Source: Nitrosomonas sp.
GTDB lineage: Bacteria > Pseudomonadota > Gammaproteobacteria > Burkholderiales > Nitrosomonadaceae
DNA length: 64,000 nucleotides
Direction: 5' to 3'
Assembly (NCBI GenBank): GCA_016708955.1
Contig: JADJES010000001.1
Location: 682,001 to 746,000, forward strand
The notes beneath the pieces were generated by a model. The model saw nothing but the letters and a program-made list of their open reading frames with translations, did not search any database and was not told where the DNA came from. Within the stretch, counting starts at the first letter, position 1, and each line of letters begins with the position of its first letter. The translations under genes were made by a program, and so were the position numbers. Shown here one piece after another: positions 1 to 10,433 of this stretch.

Positions 1-2935
1 CGGCTTCGGTTATTGCAGCAGCAGTTCCGCGTGTAGCATAAAGGGTGAAACCGAGTTCTGCAAGGCTGCGTGCGATTTCAACGGCATGCAGTTTGTCAGA
101 TTGCTTCACGCTGATGAAAATCCTGCCGGAAGTTGGTAAACGAACTTCTGTCGCTAATTGGGACTTAACAAAAGCTTCTGCAAAAGTGCTGCCCATCCCC
201 ATAACTTCGCCGGTAGACTTCATTTCTGGACCTAATATCGTATCAACACCAGAGAGTTTGATAAAGGGGAATACGGCTTCTTTGACAGAATAATATTCAG
301 GGAGTATCTCTTTGGTAACGCCCTGATCAATCAGACTCTTTCCTATCATGCAACGTGCAGAGATTTTTGCTAGTTGGAGGCCGGTTGCCTTAGAGATGAA
401 AGGCACGGTGCGTGATGCTCTTGGGTTGACTTCGAGAACATAGACTGTGTTGTCTTGAATCGCGAACTGAATATTCATGAGCCCAACGACATTCAATGCA
501 CGCGCCATTTCAGCAGTTTGGCGACGCAGCTCATCCAATATTACAGGCTGCAAGTTAAAGGTTGGGAGAGAACAAGCGGAATCGCCGGAATGCACGCCGG
601 CTTGTTCGATATGTTCCATGATGCCACCGATCAAAACGGTTTCTCCGTCATAGATTGCATCAACATCCACTTCCGTTGCATTGGTAAGAAAATGATCCAG
701 TAATACCGGGGAGTCATTAGAAACCTTAACTGCCTCACGCATGTAGCGCTCCAGATCAGCCTTTTCATGAACAATTTCCATAGCACGCCCACCTAATACA
801 TAACTAGGTCGTACTACTAGCGGGTAACCGATTTCTTCAGCCGCGATAAAAGCACCTTCTGGATTGCGTACAGTCCGATTAGGCGGTTGTCTTAAGCCCA
901 GTTGTTGCAACATTTTCTGGAAGCGTTCACGATCTTCCGCGCAATCAATCATGTCCGGGCTGGTGCCAATAATCGGCACGCCATTGGCTTCTAGATCACG
1001 TGCGAGTTTGAGGGGCGTTTGCCCGCCATACTGTACGATCACGCCATCGGGTTTTTCTACCGCCACAATTTCAAGAACATCTTCTAGTGTCAGCGGCTCA
1101 AAATACAAACGATCCGATATGTCGTAGTCGGTTGAAACGGTTTCCGGGTTGCAGTTGACCATAATGGTTTCAAAACCATCCTCACGTAACGCCAATGCCG
1201 CATGAACACAACAATAATCAAATTCGATGCCTTGCCCGATACGGTTGGGTCCACCGCCCAGCACCATAATTTTCTTTTTATCCGTGGGGTGTGATTCACA
1301 CTCGTCTTCGTAAGTGGAGTACATGTATGCCGTGCTAGTTGCGAATTCAGCTGCGCAGGTATCAACACGTTTGTAGACAGGATGTAAGTTGAGTTGATGC
1401 CGGTAAGTGCGTACCGCAGTTTGTTCGATATTAAGCAGCTTTGCCAGACGGCGGTCGGAAAAACCGCTACGCTTTAATTTGCGTAGTGCCTGTTTGTCCA
1501 GTGTTTCCAGTTTTGTATGGGTCAATGCCTTTTCTTGATTGATCAGATCTTCAATTTGCGCCAGAAACCAAATATCAATATTGGTTAGTTGCTGCACTTC
1601 CTCAATAGACATACCACAACGGAAAGCATCGGCGACAAACCAGATTCGTTCCGGACCGGGGTTAGCCAGTTCGCTGCTGATATTTTCCAAGTTGTCGGTT
1701 TTCTCATCCAAACCATCCACGCCAGTTTCCAGTCCACGTAGCGCTTTTTGCAAAGATTCCTGAAAAGTTCGGCCAATCGCCATGACCTCACCCACCGATT
1801 TCATTTGTGTCGTCAGGCGATCATTGGTTTGCGGGAATTTCTCAAAAGCGAAACGCGGCACCTTGGTGACGACATAATCAATGGTTGGTTCAAAGGACGC
1901 CGGTGTGATACCGCCGGTAATGTCATTGCCGAGCTCATTCAGGGTATAACCGACAGCAAGCTTGGCAGCAATCTTGGCAATTGGAAAACCAGTTGCTTTT
2001 GAGGCCAGTGCGGAAGAACGCGAGACACGCGGATTCATCTCAATCACCAGCATTTGGCCGTTCTTAGGATTAATCGCAAACTGAACATTGGAGCCGCCAG
2101 TTTCCACCCCGATTTCGCGTAATACGGCGATGGATGCATTGCGCATCAACTGATATTCTTTATCAGTCAGTGTTTGAGCAGGCGCTACCGTTATTGAGTC
2201 GCCGGTGTGAACACCCATCGGGTCGACATTCTCAATGGCGCAGACAATAATGCAATTATCGTTCTTATCCCGCACCACCTCCATTTCAAACTCTTTCCAG
2301 CCAATAACGGATTCTTCAATCAATAATTCTTTGGTGGGGGAAGTTTCCAATCCGCGTTCACAAATATTCAGGAATTCTTCACGATTGTACGCAATGCCGC
2401 CGCCACTGCCGCCCATTGTAAAAGAAGGACGAATAATAACCGGATAACCAACCATGGCCTGAACTTGTAGTGCTTCTTCCATACTGTGTGCAACCGCAGA
2501 GCGAGCAGAACCCAATCCAATGCGCGTCATGGCTTGTTTGAATTTTTCACGATCTTCAGCCATATCGATTGCTTCACGTGATGCACCAATGAGCTCAACA
2601 CCGTATTTTTCCAGTACCCCATGTTTGACTAGATCCAATGCGCAGTTCAATGCAGTCTGACCGCCCATGGTGGGCAGCAGCGCCTGCGGCCGCTCAATGG
2701 CGATGATCTTCTCGATCATGGTCCAGGTAATCGGCTCGATATAGGTTGCATCGGCCATTTCCGGATCAGTCATGATGGTAGCGGGATTGGAATTTACCAG
2801 AACGATGCGGTAGCCTTCTTCACGCAAAGCTTTACAGGCTTGTACGCCGGAATAATCAAACTCGCAAGCCTGACCGATAACGATGGGGCCGGCACCGATG
2901 ATGAGTATGGATTTAATGTCGGTACGTTTAGGCAT
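1..2935 (-). CDS. carB: carbamoyl-phosphate synthase large subunit, C-terminus beyond window
   Basis: CarB uses glutamine-derived ammonia, bicarbonate and 2 ATP to make carbamoyl phosphate for arginine and pyrimidines, with CarA supplying the ammonia. About 978 codons are open from the ATG at 2935 to the window edge. The internal duplication of the family is visible: LPTMGGQTALN in the first half and VIVQYGGQTPLKLA in the second, each in an ATP-grasp synthetase unit. The frame runs into the start of the C-terminal allosteric (MGS-like) domain (SGRIFISVKQSDK), so roughly 90 residues are missing. The N-terminus MPKRTDIKSILIIGAGPIVIG is typical. It lies 39 nt downstream of carA and is probably co-transcribed with it. 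Confidence 0.97.
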   Translation of the reverse strand, partial: MPKRTDIKSILIIGAGPIVIGQACEFDYSGVQACKALREEGYRIVLVNSNPATIMTDPEMADATYIEPITWTMIEKIIAIERPQALLPTMGGQTALNCALDLVKHGVLEKYGVELIGASREAIDMAEDREKFKQAMTRIGLGSARSAVAHSMEEALQVQAMVGYPVIIRPSFTMGGSGGGIAYNREEFLNICERGLETSPTKELLIEESVIGWKEFEMEVVRDKNDNCIIVCAIENVDPMGVHTGDSITVAPAQTLTDKEYQLMRNASIAVLREIGVETGGSNVQFAINPKNGQMLVIEMNPRVSRSSALASKATGFPIAKIAAKLAVGYTLNELGNDITGGITPASFEPTIDYVVTKVPRFAFEKFPQTNDRLTTQMKSVGEVMAIGRTFQESLQKALRGLETGVDGLDEKTDNLENISSELANPGPERIWFVADAFRCGMSIEEVQQLTNIDIWFLAQIEDLINQEKALTHTKLETLDKQALRKLKRSGFSDRRLAKLLNIEQTAVRTYRHQLNLHPVYKRVDTCAAEFATSTAYMYSTYEDECESHPTDKKKIMVLGGGPNRIGQGIEFDYCCVHAALALREDGFETIMVNCNPETVSTDYDISDRLYFEPLTLEDVLEIVAVEKPDGVIVQYGGQTPLKLARDLEANGVPIIGTSPDMIDCAEDRERFQKMLQQLGLRQPPNRTVRNPEGAFIAAEEIGYPLVVRPSYVLGGRAMEIVHEKADLERYMREAVKVSNDSPVLLDHFLTNATEVDVDAIYDGETVLIGGIMEHIEQAGVHSGDSACSLPTFNLQPVILDELRRQTAEMARALNVVGLMNIQFAIQDNTVYVLEVNPRASRTVPFISKATGLQLAKISARCMIGKSLIDQGVTKEILPEYYSVKEAVFPFIKLSGVDTILGPEMKSTGEVMGMGSTFAEAFVKSQLATEVRLPTSGRIFISVKQSDKLHAVEIARSLAELGFTLYATRGTAAAITEA

Positions 2936-2974
2936 ACTTTCTAAGAGGTAAAAATTGCGTTATTTAGATACGAA

Positions 2975-4129
2975 TTATTGTGAAGGCTGATTTTTATAAC
3001 GTTGCATCATTTTAATGAATTTATCAAACAAATAATCGGCTTCATGCGGTCCTGGGCTGGCTTCAGGATGTCCCTGAAAACAGAACGCGGGTTTATCCAC
3101 TAACTCAAATCCTTGCAAACTGCCATCAAACAGTGATTTATGTGTGATGCGCGCGTTAGCAGGCAACGTATCTGCATCAACAGCAAAACCATGATTCTGG
3201 CTGGTAATGATCACCCGGCCACTGTCAACATCCTGCACCGGATGATTGGCGCCATGATGGCCGAACTTCATTTTGATGGTGCGTGCACCCGTAGCCAAGC
3301 CCAGTAATTGGAGGCCAAGACAAATGCCGAATACCGGGATATTCTTTTTCAGTAATGCTTGCGTGGCAGAAATTGCATAATCACAGGGCTCTGGGTCACC
3401 AGGGCCATTGGAGAGAAATACACCGTCAGGCTGTACCGCTAAAATTTCCTCAGCCGGGGTCTGTGCAGGAAATACCGTTACCTTGCAGCCGCGTTGCGCC
3501 AGTTTGCGCAATATGGTGCGTTTGATGCCAAAATCAAATGCGGCAACATGATATTGGGGATTTTCCTGAATTCTAAAACCTGATCCGAGCGACCATTCAC
3601 CTTCTGTCCACGAATACGATTGCTGGCAACTGACCACCTTGGCTAGATCCATGCCCGCTAACCCTGGAAATCCTCTTGCTACCTGTAATGCTTTGTCCTC
3701 GTCAATCTTGCCTGCCATAATGCAGCCGGATTGCGCGCCTTTTTCTCGCAAAATGCGGGTAAGCTTACGCGTATCAATCTCAGCAATAGCGACCACATTT
3801 TGTTCTTTCAAAAATTCAGATAGTGTCTGGGTTTTACGGTGACTGCTGGCTGCCAGCGGGAGATCTCGGATCACTAAACCGGCGGCATATACTTTATTGA
3901 TGTTACCGGATTCAAAATCTTCCGGATTAGTGCCGGTGTTGCCTATATGCGGGTAAGTCAGGGTGATGATTTGTTGGCAGTACGAAGGGTCGGTTAATAT
4001 TTCCTGATAACCGGTCATCGCCGTATTGAATGCCACTTCACCGGTATTGATGCCTTCAACACCAATAGACACGCCACGAAAAATTGTTCCATCGGCGAGT
4101 GCGAGGATGGCGTGCGGGCGTTGTGACAC
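2975..4129 (-). CDS. carA: carbamoyl-phosphate synthase small (glutaminase) subunit
   Basis: CarA hydrolyses glutamine and channels ammonia to CarB. I choose the GTG at 4129 (384 aa, MSQRPHAILALADG), because AAGGAG lies exactly 6 nt upstream (4136-4141) and the product then begins like other CarA proteins; a TTG eight codons earlier is a poorer start. The class-I amidotransferase nucleophile is in FGICLGLQLLG (Cys about 270), and the His/Glu pair is in QGHPEASPG (about 354 and 356). The N-terminal CarA-specific domain includes the motif GEVAFNTAMTGYQE. It is followed directly by carB. Length is normal for the family. Confidence 0.97.
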   Translation of the reverse strand: MSQRPHAILALADGTIFRGVSIGVEGINTGEVAFNTAMTGYQEILTDPSYCQQIITLTYPHIGNTGTNPEDFESGNINKVYAAGLVIRDLPLAASSHRKTQTLSEFLKEQNVVAIAEIDTRKLTRILREKGAQSGCIMAGKIDEDKALQVARGFPGLAGMDLAKVVSCQQSYSWTEGEWSLGSGFRIQENPQYHVAAFDFGIKRTILRKLAQRGCKVTVFPAQTPAEEILAVQPDGVFLSNGPGDPEPCDYAISATQALLKKNIPVFGICLGLQLLGLATGARTIKMKFGHHGANHPVQDVDSGRVIITSQNHGFAVDADTLPANARITHKSLFDGSLQGFELVDKPAFCFQGHPEASPGPHEADYLFDKFIKMMQRYKNQPSQ

Positions 4130-4210
4130 AAAAAACTCCTTGGATACGGACAAAATCTGGAAACAGGACCAAGGACAATTCGTTTCAATGCCTCGGTGAT
4201 TGAAAGCAGA

Positions 4211-4216
4211 ATTATA
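4211..4216 (-). promoter_or_regulatory. possible -10 box of the carAB promoter
   Basis: A perfect TATAAT on the minus strand lies about 80 nt upstream of the carA start. No convincing -35 hexamer is seen 17 nt upstream of it, so this is only a candidate promoter. Confidence 0.35.
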
Positions 4217-4337
4217 CGTGAAAAAGGTTTATTTTTCTATTTGTGCTGATAAGCATAACAAGGCTTGTTTTTTTAGTCCTATCCGCTATTGCGCTACTTT
4301 ATTGTTTGCTTTGTGCCGGAAAGTGGAGTTCTACTCA

Positions 4338-6164
4338 TTACGATGCCACAATCTCAATCAGCACTTCATTCGGATTAGCCGGTTCACCTTTAACAACGTG
4401 GATGGCTTTGACGACACCGGCAATCGGTGCGGTAATTTCCGTTTCCATTTTCATCGCTTCCGTGACTAATACCGGTTGTCCGGCGGTGACTTTTTGATCG
4501 ATTTTTACTAACACGTCAAGAATATTGCACGGCATGCTGACGACCACATCGCCTTCAGCGGAAGGGCGGGGGCGTTTGCTGGCAATGGTGCTTTTAACGG
4601 CGCCCTGTGTGCCGCCATCCAAAAAGATTTCATCAAGTGTTTCGACGACGATTTCTTCCGGAACACCGTCTACCATAAAATAAAAATGCCGCAGGGATTC
4701 ATTTTTAGGACTGGTGCCGGTGACTTTGACGTGATAAGACTCGCCGTGCAGCGCCACATTGAACTCAGTGGGTGCTTTTTGCACACCGTTACCGGTTGTT
4801 GACGCCAATTCCAAAGGCTCGGGTACTAAATGTCCGGTTGAGCGCAATTCCAGAAATTGTTTGCCGACTTCCGGGAACATCGCGTAGCTCAACACGTCTT
4901 CATCGTTCAGGGCCAAATGGCCGATTTCCCGGCGCAGGTGCTCGAATTCTGGTTTCAGCAGATCGGCGGGGCGGCAGTCGATGATGTCTTCCTTACCGAT
5001 GGCGCGTTTTTGCAATTTGGCATCAATCGGCGCTGGTGCTTTGCCGTAGCCGCCTTGCAGATAGCGCTTCACTTCGTTGGTGATGGTGCCATAGCGCTTG
5101 CCGGTCAATACGTTGAGCACGGCTTGCGTACCGACGATCTGCGATGTTGGCGTGACCAGCGGCGGATAGCCTAGGTCCTTGCGCACGCGTGGAATTTCCG
5201 CATAAACTTCGTTGATGCGATCCAACGCGTTGCGTTCCTGCAATTGATGGGCCAGATTCGAAATCATGCCTCCCGGCACCTGGAACACGTGCACGCGGGT
5301 GTCGACACCGGTGAACTCGCTCTCGAAGCGATGGTATTTTTTGCGGATTTGCGCGAAATAATCGTTCACTTCTTGCAGTTTTTGCAGACTCAGGCCGGTG
5401 TCGTGATCCGTGTCTTGCAACGCCATGACCAGGGTTTCGGTCGGCGGATGGCTGGTGCCACCCGACCATGACGATAAAGCGGTATCGATATGCCGGCAAC
5501 CGGCTTCGATGGCTTTCAGTTGGCACATTTCCGCTAAACCGGCGGTGGCATGGCAATGTAGATGGATCGGCAGATCGATGGCATCTTGCAGAGCCTTTAC
5601 CAATTCGCTGGTCGCATACGGTGTTAACAAACCGGCCATATCCTTGATCGCGATGGAATCGCAACCCAGAGTAGCCAAATCTTTGGCCAGTGTCACGAAG
5701 CTCTTGGTGTCGTGTACCGGGCTGGTGGTGTAGCAGATCGTGCCTTGCGCGTGTTTGCCGGATTCCTTGGCGGCTTCGATGGCGGTTTTGAGATTGCGCA
5801 CGTCATTCAGCGCGTCGAAAATGCGGAAAACATCCATGCCGTTGGCCGCAGCTTGTTTGACGAAAGCGCGCACGACATCGTCGGAGTAATGGCGGTAACC
5901 GAGCAAGTTCTGCCCGCGTAGCAACATTTGTAGCGGCGTGTTCGGTAGCGCGGCTTTCAGTTTGCTCAAGCGTTCCCAAGGGTCTTCCTTCAAAAACCGC
6001 AAACAGGCGTCGAACGTCGCGCCGCCCCAGCATTCCAGCGACCAATAGCCGATGCTGTCGAGCATTTGACAAGCCGGCAGCATATCTTCCGTGCGCATCC
6101 GGGTAGCGATCAGGGATTGGTGCGCATCGCGCAGAATAACATCGGTGATATAAACTTTTTGCAT
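4338..6164 (-). CDS. pycB: pyruvate carboxylase subunit B (carboxyltransferase plus biotinyl domain; OadA-like)
   Basis: This 608-aa protein carries the carboxyltransferase and biotin-carrier parts of a two-subunit pyruvate carboxylase (pyruvate to oxaloacetate, an anaplerotic step). It is homologous to the oxaloacetate decarboxylase alpha subunit. The N-terminal TIM-barrel domain starts DVILRDAHQSLIATRMRTED and contains LECWGGATFDACLRFL. The C-terminal lipoyl/biotinyl domain has the biotinylation site EAMKMETEI, with Lys about 572. The biotin carboxylase subunit lies 33 nt upstream on the same strand. No sodium-pump beta or gamma decarboxylase subunits are next to it, so carboxylase rather than decarboxylase is favoured. 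AAGGAAAA precedes the ATG. Confidence 0.9.
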   Translation of the reverse strand: MQKVYITDVILRDAHQSLIATRMRTEDMLPACQMLDSIGYWSLECWGGATFDACLRFLKEDPWERLSKLKAALPNTPLQMLLRGQNLLGYRHYSDDVVRAFVKQAAANGMDVFRIFDALNDVRNLKTAIEAAKESGKHAQGTICYTTSPVHDTKSFVTLAKDLATLGCDSIAIKDMAGLLTPYATSELVKALQDAIDLPIHLHCHATAGLAEMCQLKAIEAGCRHIDTALSSWSGGTSHPPTETLVMALQDTDHDTGLSLQKLQEVNDYFAQIRKKYHRFESEFTGVDTRVHVFQVPGGMISNLAHQLQERNALDRINEVYAEIPRVRKDLGYPPLVTPTSQIVGTQAVLNVLTGKRYGTITNEVKRYLQGGYGKAPAPIDAKLQKRAIGKEDIIDCRPADLLKPEFEHLRREIGHLALNDEDVLSYAMFPEVGKQFLELRSTGHLVPEPLELASTTGNGVQKAPTEFNVALHGESYHVKVTGTSPKNESLRHFYFMVDGVPEEIVVETLDEIFLDGGTQGAVKSTIASKRPRPSAEGDVVVSMPCNILDVLVKIDQKVTAGQPVLVTEAMKMETEITAPIAGVVKAIHVVKGEPANPNEVLIEIVAS

Positions 6165-6197
6165 GAATTTTCCTTGATTAACCAGTAAGCACGCTAC

Positions 6198-7619
6198 TTA
6201 CAGGCCGGTATGCGAAGCCATCGCAGCGGCAATGACGCTGGCCAGCACTTCCGGCCGGGGTTTGTCGGAATAATTGATAAGTTCGGGGTTTTGTTCAACA
6301 AAACCGGTATTGAACTGGGCAGCACGAAACTTCGGGTGTTTCAGTATCTTTAGATAATACGGAATCGTCGTTTTGATGCCAAATAATCCCATATCGCGCA
6401 AAGTTCGCTCGCCACGCTTAATCACGTCTTCCCAAGTCAGTGCGCTGACAATGATTTTTGCGACCATGGAATCGTAAAAAGGCGGAATTTCATAACCGGT
6501 GTAAATCGCCGTATCGGTACGCACGCCGGGACCGCCCGGCGCATAGTAACGAGAAATCCGTCCGAAACTCGGTAAGAAATTATTCTTCGGGTCTTCGGCG
6601 TTAATGCGAAACTGAATCGCATAACCCCGCCGGACAATCTCTTCTTGTTTGTAGCGCAATGGCAATCCAGCGGCTACGCGGATCTGCTCCTCGACGATAT
6701 CGACGCCGGTAATTGACTCGGTGATGGTATGCTCGACCTGCACGCGCGTATTCATTTCCATGAAATAAAACCGGCCGCTATCGTCCAGCAAAAACTCCAC
6801 CGTGCCCGCGTTGGTGTAGCTGACAGACTTTGCGGCAATCACAGCTAGACCGCCGATATATTGGCGTTGCGCTTCGTCCAGTTGCGGGGACGGCGCAATC
6901 TCGATCAGCTTCTGATTGCGGCGCTGAATCGAGCAATCGCGCTCAAAGAGATGAATCACATTGCCGTGATGGTCCGCTAATATCTGTACTTCAATATGCT
7001 TTGGATTGACAATACACTTTTCCAAGAACACATTGGCGCTGCCAAACGCTTTGGTCGCTTCGGAAATCACCCGGGCGTAATTGCGCTGTAGCTCCTCGGT
7101 ATTATCGCAACGCCGGATACCGCGCCCGCCGCCACCGGAAGTCGCTTTCAACATGATCGGATAGCCAATTTGCGCCGCGACTTTGAGCGCTTCTTCCACC
7201 GAATGCAAATTGCCTTCCGATCCCGGTGTCACCGGAATACCGGCGGCGATCATCGCCTTGCGAGCCTCGGTTTTATCGCCCATGCGGTAAATCACATCCG
7301 CCTCGGGGCCAATGAAAACCAATCCACGCTCTTTGCACGCACGAGCAAATTGCGCATTCTCAGAAAGAAATCCGTAACCCGGATGCACCGCATCGCAACC
7401 GGTCGCCAACGCCAAATCGACCAGCGCATGAATATTCAGATAGCACGCCATCGGCTCGCTGCCGATGCAATACGATTCATCCGCTTTCTTGACATGCAGC
7501 GCGAAACGATCCGCTTCCGAATAAATCGCCACCGAACGGATGCCCATTTCGGCACACGTCCGGATGATGCGCACAGCAATCTCGCCGCGATTGGCAATGA
7601 AGATTTTACGTAACATCAT
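6198..7619 (-). CDS. pycA: pyruvate carboxylase subunit A (biotin carboxylase; AccC-like)
   Basis: This ATP-grasp biotin carboxylase (473 aa) carboxylates the biotin of the adjacent subunit B using ATP and bicarbonate. It begins MMLRKIFIANRGEIAVRI; the second ATG (7616) is an equally possible start. The glycine-rich ATP loop SGGGGRGIRR and the catalytic segment MEMNTRVQVEHTITE are intact. AccC of acetyl-CoA carboxylase is the main alternative. However, accC normally sits with accB, whereas this gene forms a pair with an OadA/PycB-type gene 33 nt downstream, so pyruvate carboxylase is favoured. The ribosome-binding site is weak. The 299 nt to the next gene upstream (7620-7918) contain nothing I recognise apart from AT-rich sequence that may hold divergent promoters. 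Confidence 0.88.
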   Translation of the reverse strand: MMLRKIFIANRGEIAVRIIRTCAEMGIRSVAIYSEADRFALHVKKADESYCIGSEPMACYLNIHALVDLALATGCDAVHPGYGFLSENAQFARACKERGLVFIGPEADVIYRMGDKTEARKAMIAAGIPVTPGSEGNLHSVEEALKVAAQIGYPIMLKATSGGGGRGIRRCDNTEELQRNYARVISEATKAFGSANVFLEKCIVNPKHIEVQILADHHGNVIHLFERDCSIQRRNQKLIEIAPSPQLDEAQRQYIGGLAVIAAKSVSYTNAGTVEFLLDDSGRFYFMEMNTRVQVEHTITESITGVDIVEEQIRVAAGLPLRYKQEEIVRRGYAIQFRINAEDPKNNFLPSFGRISRYYAPGGPGVRTDTAIYTGYEIPPFYDSMVAKIIVSALTWEDVIKRGERTLRDMGLFGIKTTIPYYLKILKHPKFRAAQFNTGFVEQNPELINYSDKPRPEVLASVIAAAMASHTGL

Positions 7620-7918
7620 TTTTTGGCCGCTTTGAAAAACGTTAATGCCGGTATTCTACCTGATCAATTCCGGTAGTTTGTCCAACATTTGATATCAATA
7701 CGGTACAGCGCGATAGCTGTCGTGTTTGATCTAAAATCCGGCTGTTGTGTATTATTCGCGGATCTAAGGTTGAATGAAATGATAGAAACTTAAGTTGACT
7801 TTTTGTTTTTAAATAAGAGAGGAGCACCAGTTCTGCAGCATTAAATGCAGTCTCTAAAGTAATTTCAAGTTATTTCAGAAAGAAAATTGTAGTGTAATTA
7901 TGTTTGCAGGGATTAGAT

Positions 7919-8338
7919 ATGAAATCACTTGTTGTTGATGTCGGGCAGAGTATTGTCGGTATTCAAGATGCTCGACGAGGTAGGTATTTTGCCTACTATG
8001 GTGACAAACGGCGGCGAGCTCTTGAAAGATTAGAAGAGGCAGATGAAGTTATTACGTACAATGGAAATCGCTATGATATATGTAAATTAGATGAGCTCTC
8101 GGACAAGCTCCGTGGCACGAAATTTCACATGACTGGGGTTCATACTGACATGCGCGAATTGTGCTGGCCGAATATCCTTGGTTCAAACTTGATCTCTACA
8201 TACAAGCAACATGTTGGTATCAAGTTTGAGTTTCCTGATACATACGAGGGTTCAAATCGTAGCGATGTATTTATGACGAAAAATGCTTTGGCGACATTGG
8301 AAAAGTTATGGCGGATTTCATACATAGTGTCAGCCTGA
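7919..8338 (+). CDS. hypothetical protein, possible RNase H-like 3'-5' exonuclease
   Basis: This 139-aa ORF starts at an ATG with AGGGA 7 nt upstream. The sequence EADEVITYNGNRYDICKLDEL resembles the second acidic motif of RNase H-like 3'-5' exonucleases of the YprB/PolB-exo type, where an aspartate follows a YNG segment. The N-terminal SLVVDVGQSIVGI occupies the position of the usual DxE motif but lacks the glutamate, so catalytic activity is doubtful. It is short for an exonuclease and stands alone between the pyc genes and a decayed insertion sequence, so it may have arrived as cargo. The resemblance is by eye only and the function is not established. Confidence 0.4.
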   Translation: MKSLVVDVGQSIVGIQDARRGRYFAYYGDKRRRALERLEEADEVITYNGNRYDICKLDELSDKLRGTKFHMTGVHTDMRELCWPNILGSNLISTYKQHVGIKFEFPDTYEGSNRSDVFMTKNALATLEKLWRISYIVSA

Positions 8339-8525
8339 AAACCCCATTTTTGCCAGCAAGCTACCTAAATTTTCAATCATTCCTGAAAAATGCAATGAGG
8401 ATATGCATTCAAAAAAGCTTCCGATTGCATTTTTTGGAGGCGTAGTACAAAAACTCGATTTTTCCCAGCACCAGCCGCTGATTGCTCGCAATCAGGTACT
8501 TTGGGCGCTAGATGAAAAATTTATT

Positions 8526-9998
8526 TTAGGCTGTTCGCTGGTATTTTAAACTTTTCTCTTTCGCTTTGCGCGCACGTTCCACATCTTGCGGCCACAGGAT
8601 GTCACCCATTCGGCGGATGTTCCTGGTGACAATGGCCAGTGCAACATAACGTTTAAAACCATCGATGCCATGGTCTGGGCATTTGTCAAACCATGTATCT
8701 CTAGTGCGTTGATTGCTGACTCTACCGCCGAGTGTGCATGACGGGCTTTAACAAATTCTTCGGTTCGTTCTACCGCTTGACGTTCTTTGCTTAGTTTGCC
8801 TTTTCTGGGGGAGCGTGACCTGGTCGAGATGCTGGATCAGTTCAGCTTGGTTGGCGGGTGAATGAAAGCCTTTGTCGAAGCTACAGGCGTTGAGTTTGGG
8901 AAAGCGTTTTTTAGCTTCTGCGATCATGGATACTGCAATCTGATCATCGGTTTGTTTTTCCATCACGTGATGATGCAAGATGAATTGATGCTGGTCTTCC
9001 AGGATGCATACTTTGACACCCAGCTCAACCGGTACGCCTGCCTTACCTTTGCTTATCCATTCGGTGTGCGGCTCAAATAGGAGAATACTTTTTCTTCGTG
9101 TGGAATCACTTCACCTTTAATGACACGACGCTCAATTTGATCGATTTGGCGTTCGGCGTGTTTGATGTAGCCTTCAATTTCAATCTTTGCAGCAGCTCAG
9201 TAGACGCAGTCGCGGCCAGTTTGGTTAGGGTGGTCTGAATTTTGTCTAAGTGACTTCTGGCTTGGTCAATATAGGCCTGGTGCGCTTGCGTAACTTGTGC
9301 GTCGATTTTGTCTTGTCGTGCTTTAGCGACGCTGCGCTTTTTGTTCTGTGCACTACGCATCAGTCGTTTTAATTGGCGCAGGTTGTAGCTATATTGCCGC
9401 CAGTCGCTTAATTGTTGCCTTTCACACCAGTGCGCCGTCAGCGTAATCGCTTTGCGCAGGGCATCCCACAATAAGTTGATGTCCGTTGGAAAATGCACAT
9501 CGGTTTCAACAACAAAGGAGTCGCACCGCCCACGCAGGACTCCTTCGCTCTTTTTAGGAGGCATGCCCTCCCGCAACTATGATTTGGTTTATTTTGTCCA
9601 GCAGTTCTGGTGTGAGCAGGTTGACGTTCTCCACCAAGGTTTGATACACATATTTCTTGTCTTCATCATACAGATGATGTCCCAACATTTCGCGTAAGGT
9701 TTTATGCTGGTTAACCAGTTCGTGAAGACGACCATAATCAGCATTTAAGTCCAGCCGCAATACGCCACAAACCAGTATGCTCCACAGGGTCATGCCAGGA
9801 CGGCCTGTGCTCTTATCTACCTTGGGAGCAATTTCACTTTCCAGTAATGCAAAACGCTCTGGCGCAATTCCTCGTTCATGTACAGGTGCTGTAACCCGCG
9901 CAGTATCTTCGGTATGTCATCGCGGATCTCAAATCGAATTTGATTTGTGATACATTAATTTCACCCAATTCCATCTGTGTATTTTGGACTACGCGCAT
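8526..9998 (-). pseudogene. ISNCY-type DDE transposase, multiply frameshifted
   Basis: Joining the minus-strand frames gives one transposase. It starts at an ATG at 9998 (GGAG 5 nt upstream), continues through GRPGMTLWSILVCGVLRLDLN, RGRCDSFVVETDVHFPTDIN and GVKVCILEDQHQF, and ends with HSAVESAINALEIHGL and a stop at 8526. The reading frame changes near 9850, 9570, 9075, 8798 and 8683, so no full-length protein can be made. The arrangement (TLWSILV block, VVETDVHFPTD, LEDQHQF, HSAVESAINALE) fits ISNCY-family elements I remember; the family assignment is from memory. I could not find matching terminal inverted repeats. A 48-codon ORF at 8403-8549 overlaps the end and is probably spurious. Confidence 0.8.
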
Positions 9999-10433
9999 TT
10001 GTGCTCCACTCGAACGAAGTTTGTTTTTGACAACGATATTTTCGCCGATTTCAATCGAAGTTTGGGGTTATTTTGCTTTAAAATGCACCAGAACTACCTA
10101 ATAACAGCAGTTTGGCACAATATTTCAGAATTCTTTATCACCATAACTACGGGCAACCTGTTGTTTCTTATTCGGATAGAGGGTTTCCGGGCTGGCACTA
10201 CATAGCAAAAGCATAAACAGTGATTTTTACTCATCGTTTGGATCGTGTTTGGGTGTTAAAACCAGGTATTGTGGGTTACTTTCCAATCTGCAATAAGTCG
10301 TTCGTACACTAACTGGCGTGAAGTAGTGAGTGTTTTAACTAAGCAACACATTTCAACTTCATCTGCATAGCCAAAGTCACAATAAAATCAACTGAATTTA
10401 CGATGACAAGTGTTTTGGGTGTCACGAAACTTT
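9999..10433. other. intergenic stretch between two pseudogenes, no gene recognised
   Basis: A 73-codon open frame lies at 9984-10205 on the plus strand, but it has no ribosome-binding site and no recognisable composition, so I do not call it. I see no repeats or RNA gene. Sequence between a decayed IS and a decayed nucleotidase is probably also decaying. Confidence 0.4.

Noticed and set aside
5023..5664. Long minus-strand open frame of 213 codons inside pycB
   Set aside because: It lies wholly within the pycB gene in another frame; the pycB product has all expected domains, and the alternative frame is Arg/His/Ser-rich with no domain.
6198..7619. AccC of acetyl-CoA carboxylase
   Set aside because: The gene pairs with a PycB/OadA-like gene and has no accB nearby; the sequence alone cannot fully separate the two.
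9984..10205. 73-codon plus-strand open frame beside the ISNCY pseudogene
   Set aside because: No ribosome-binding site, no recognisable domain and a position within decaying sequence.
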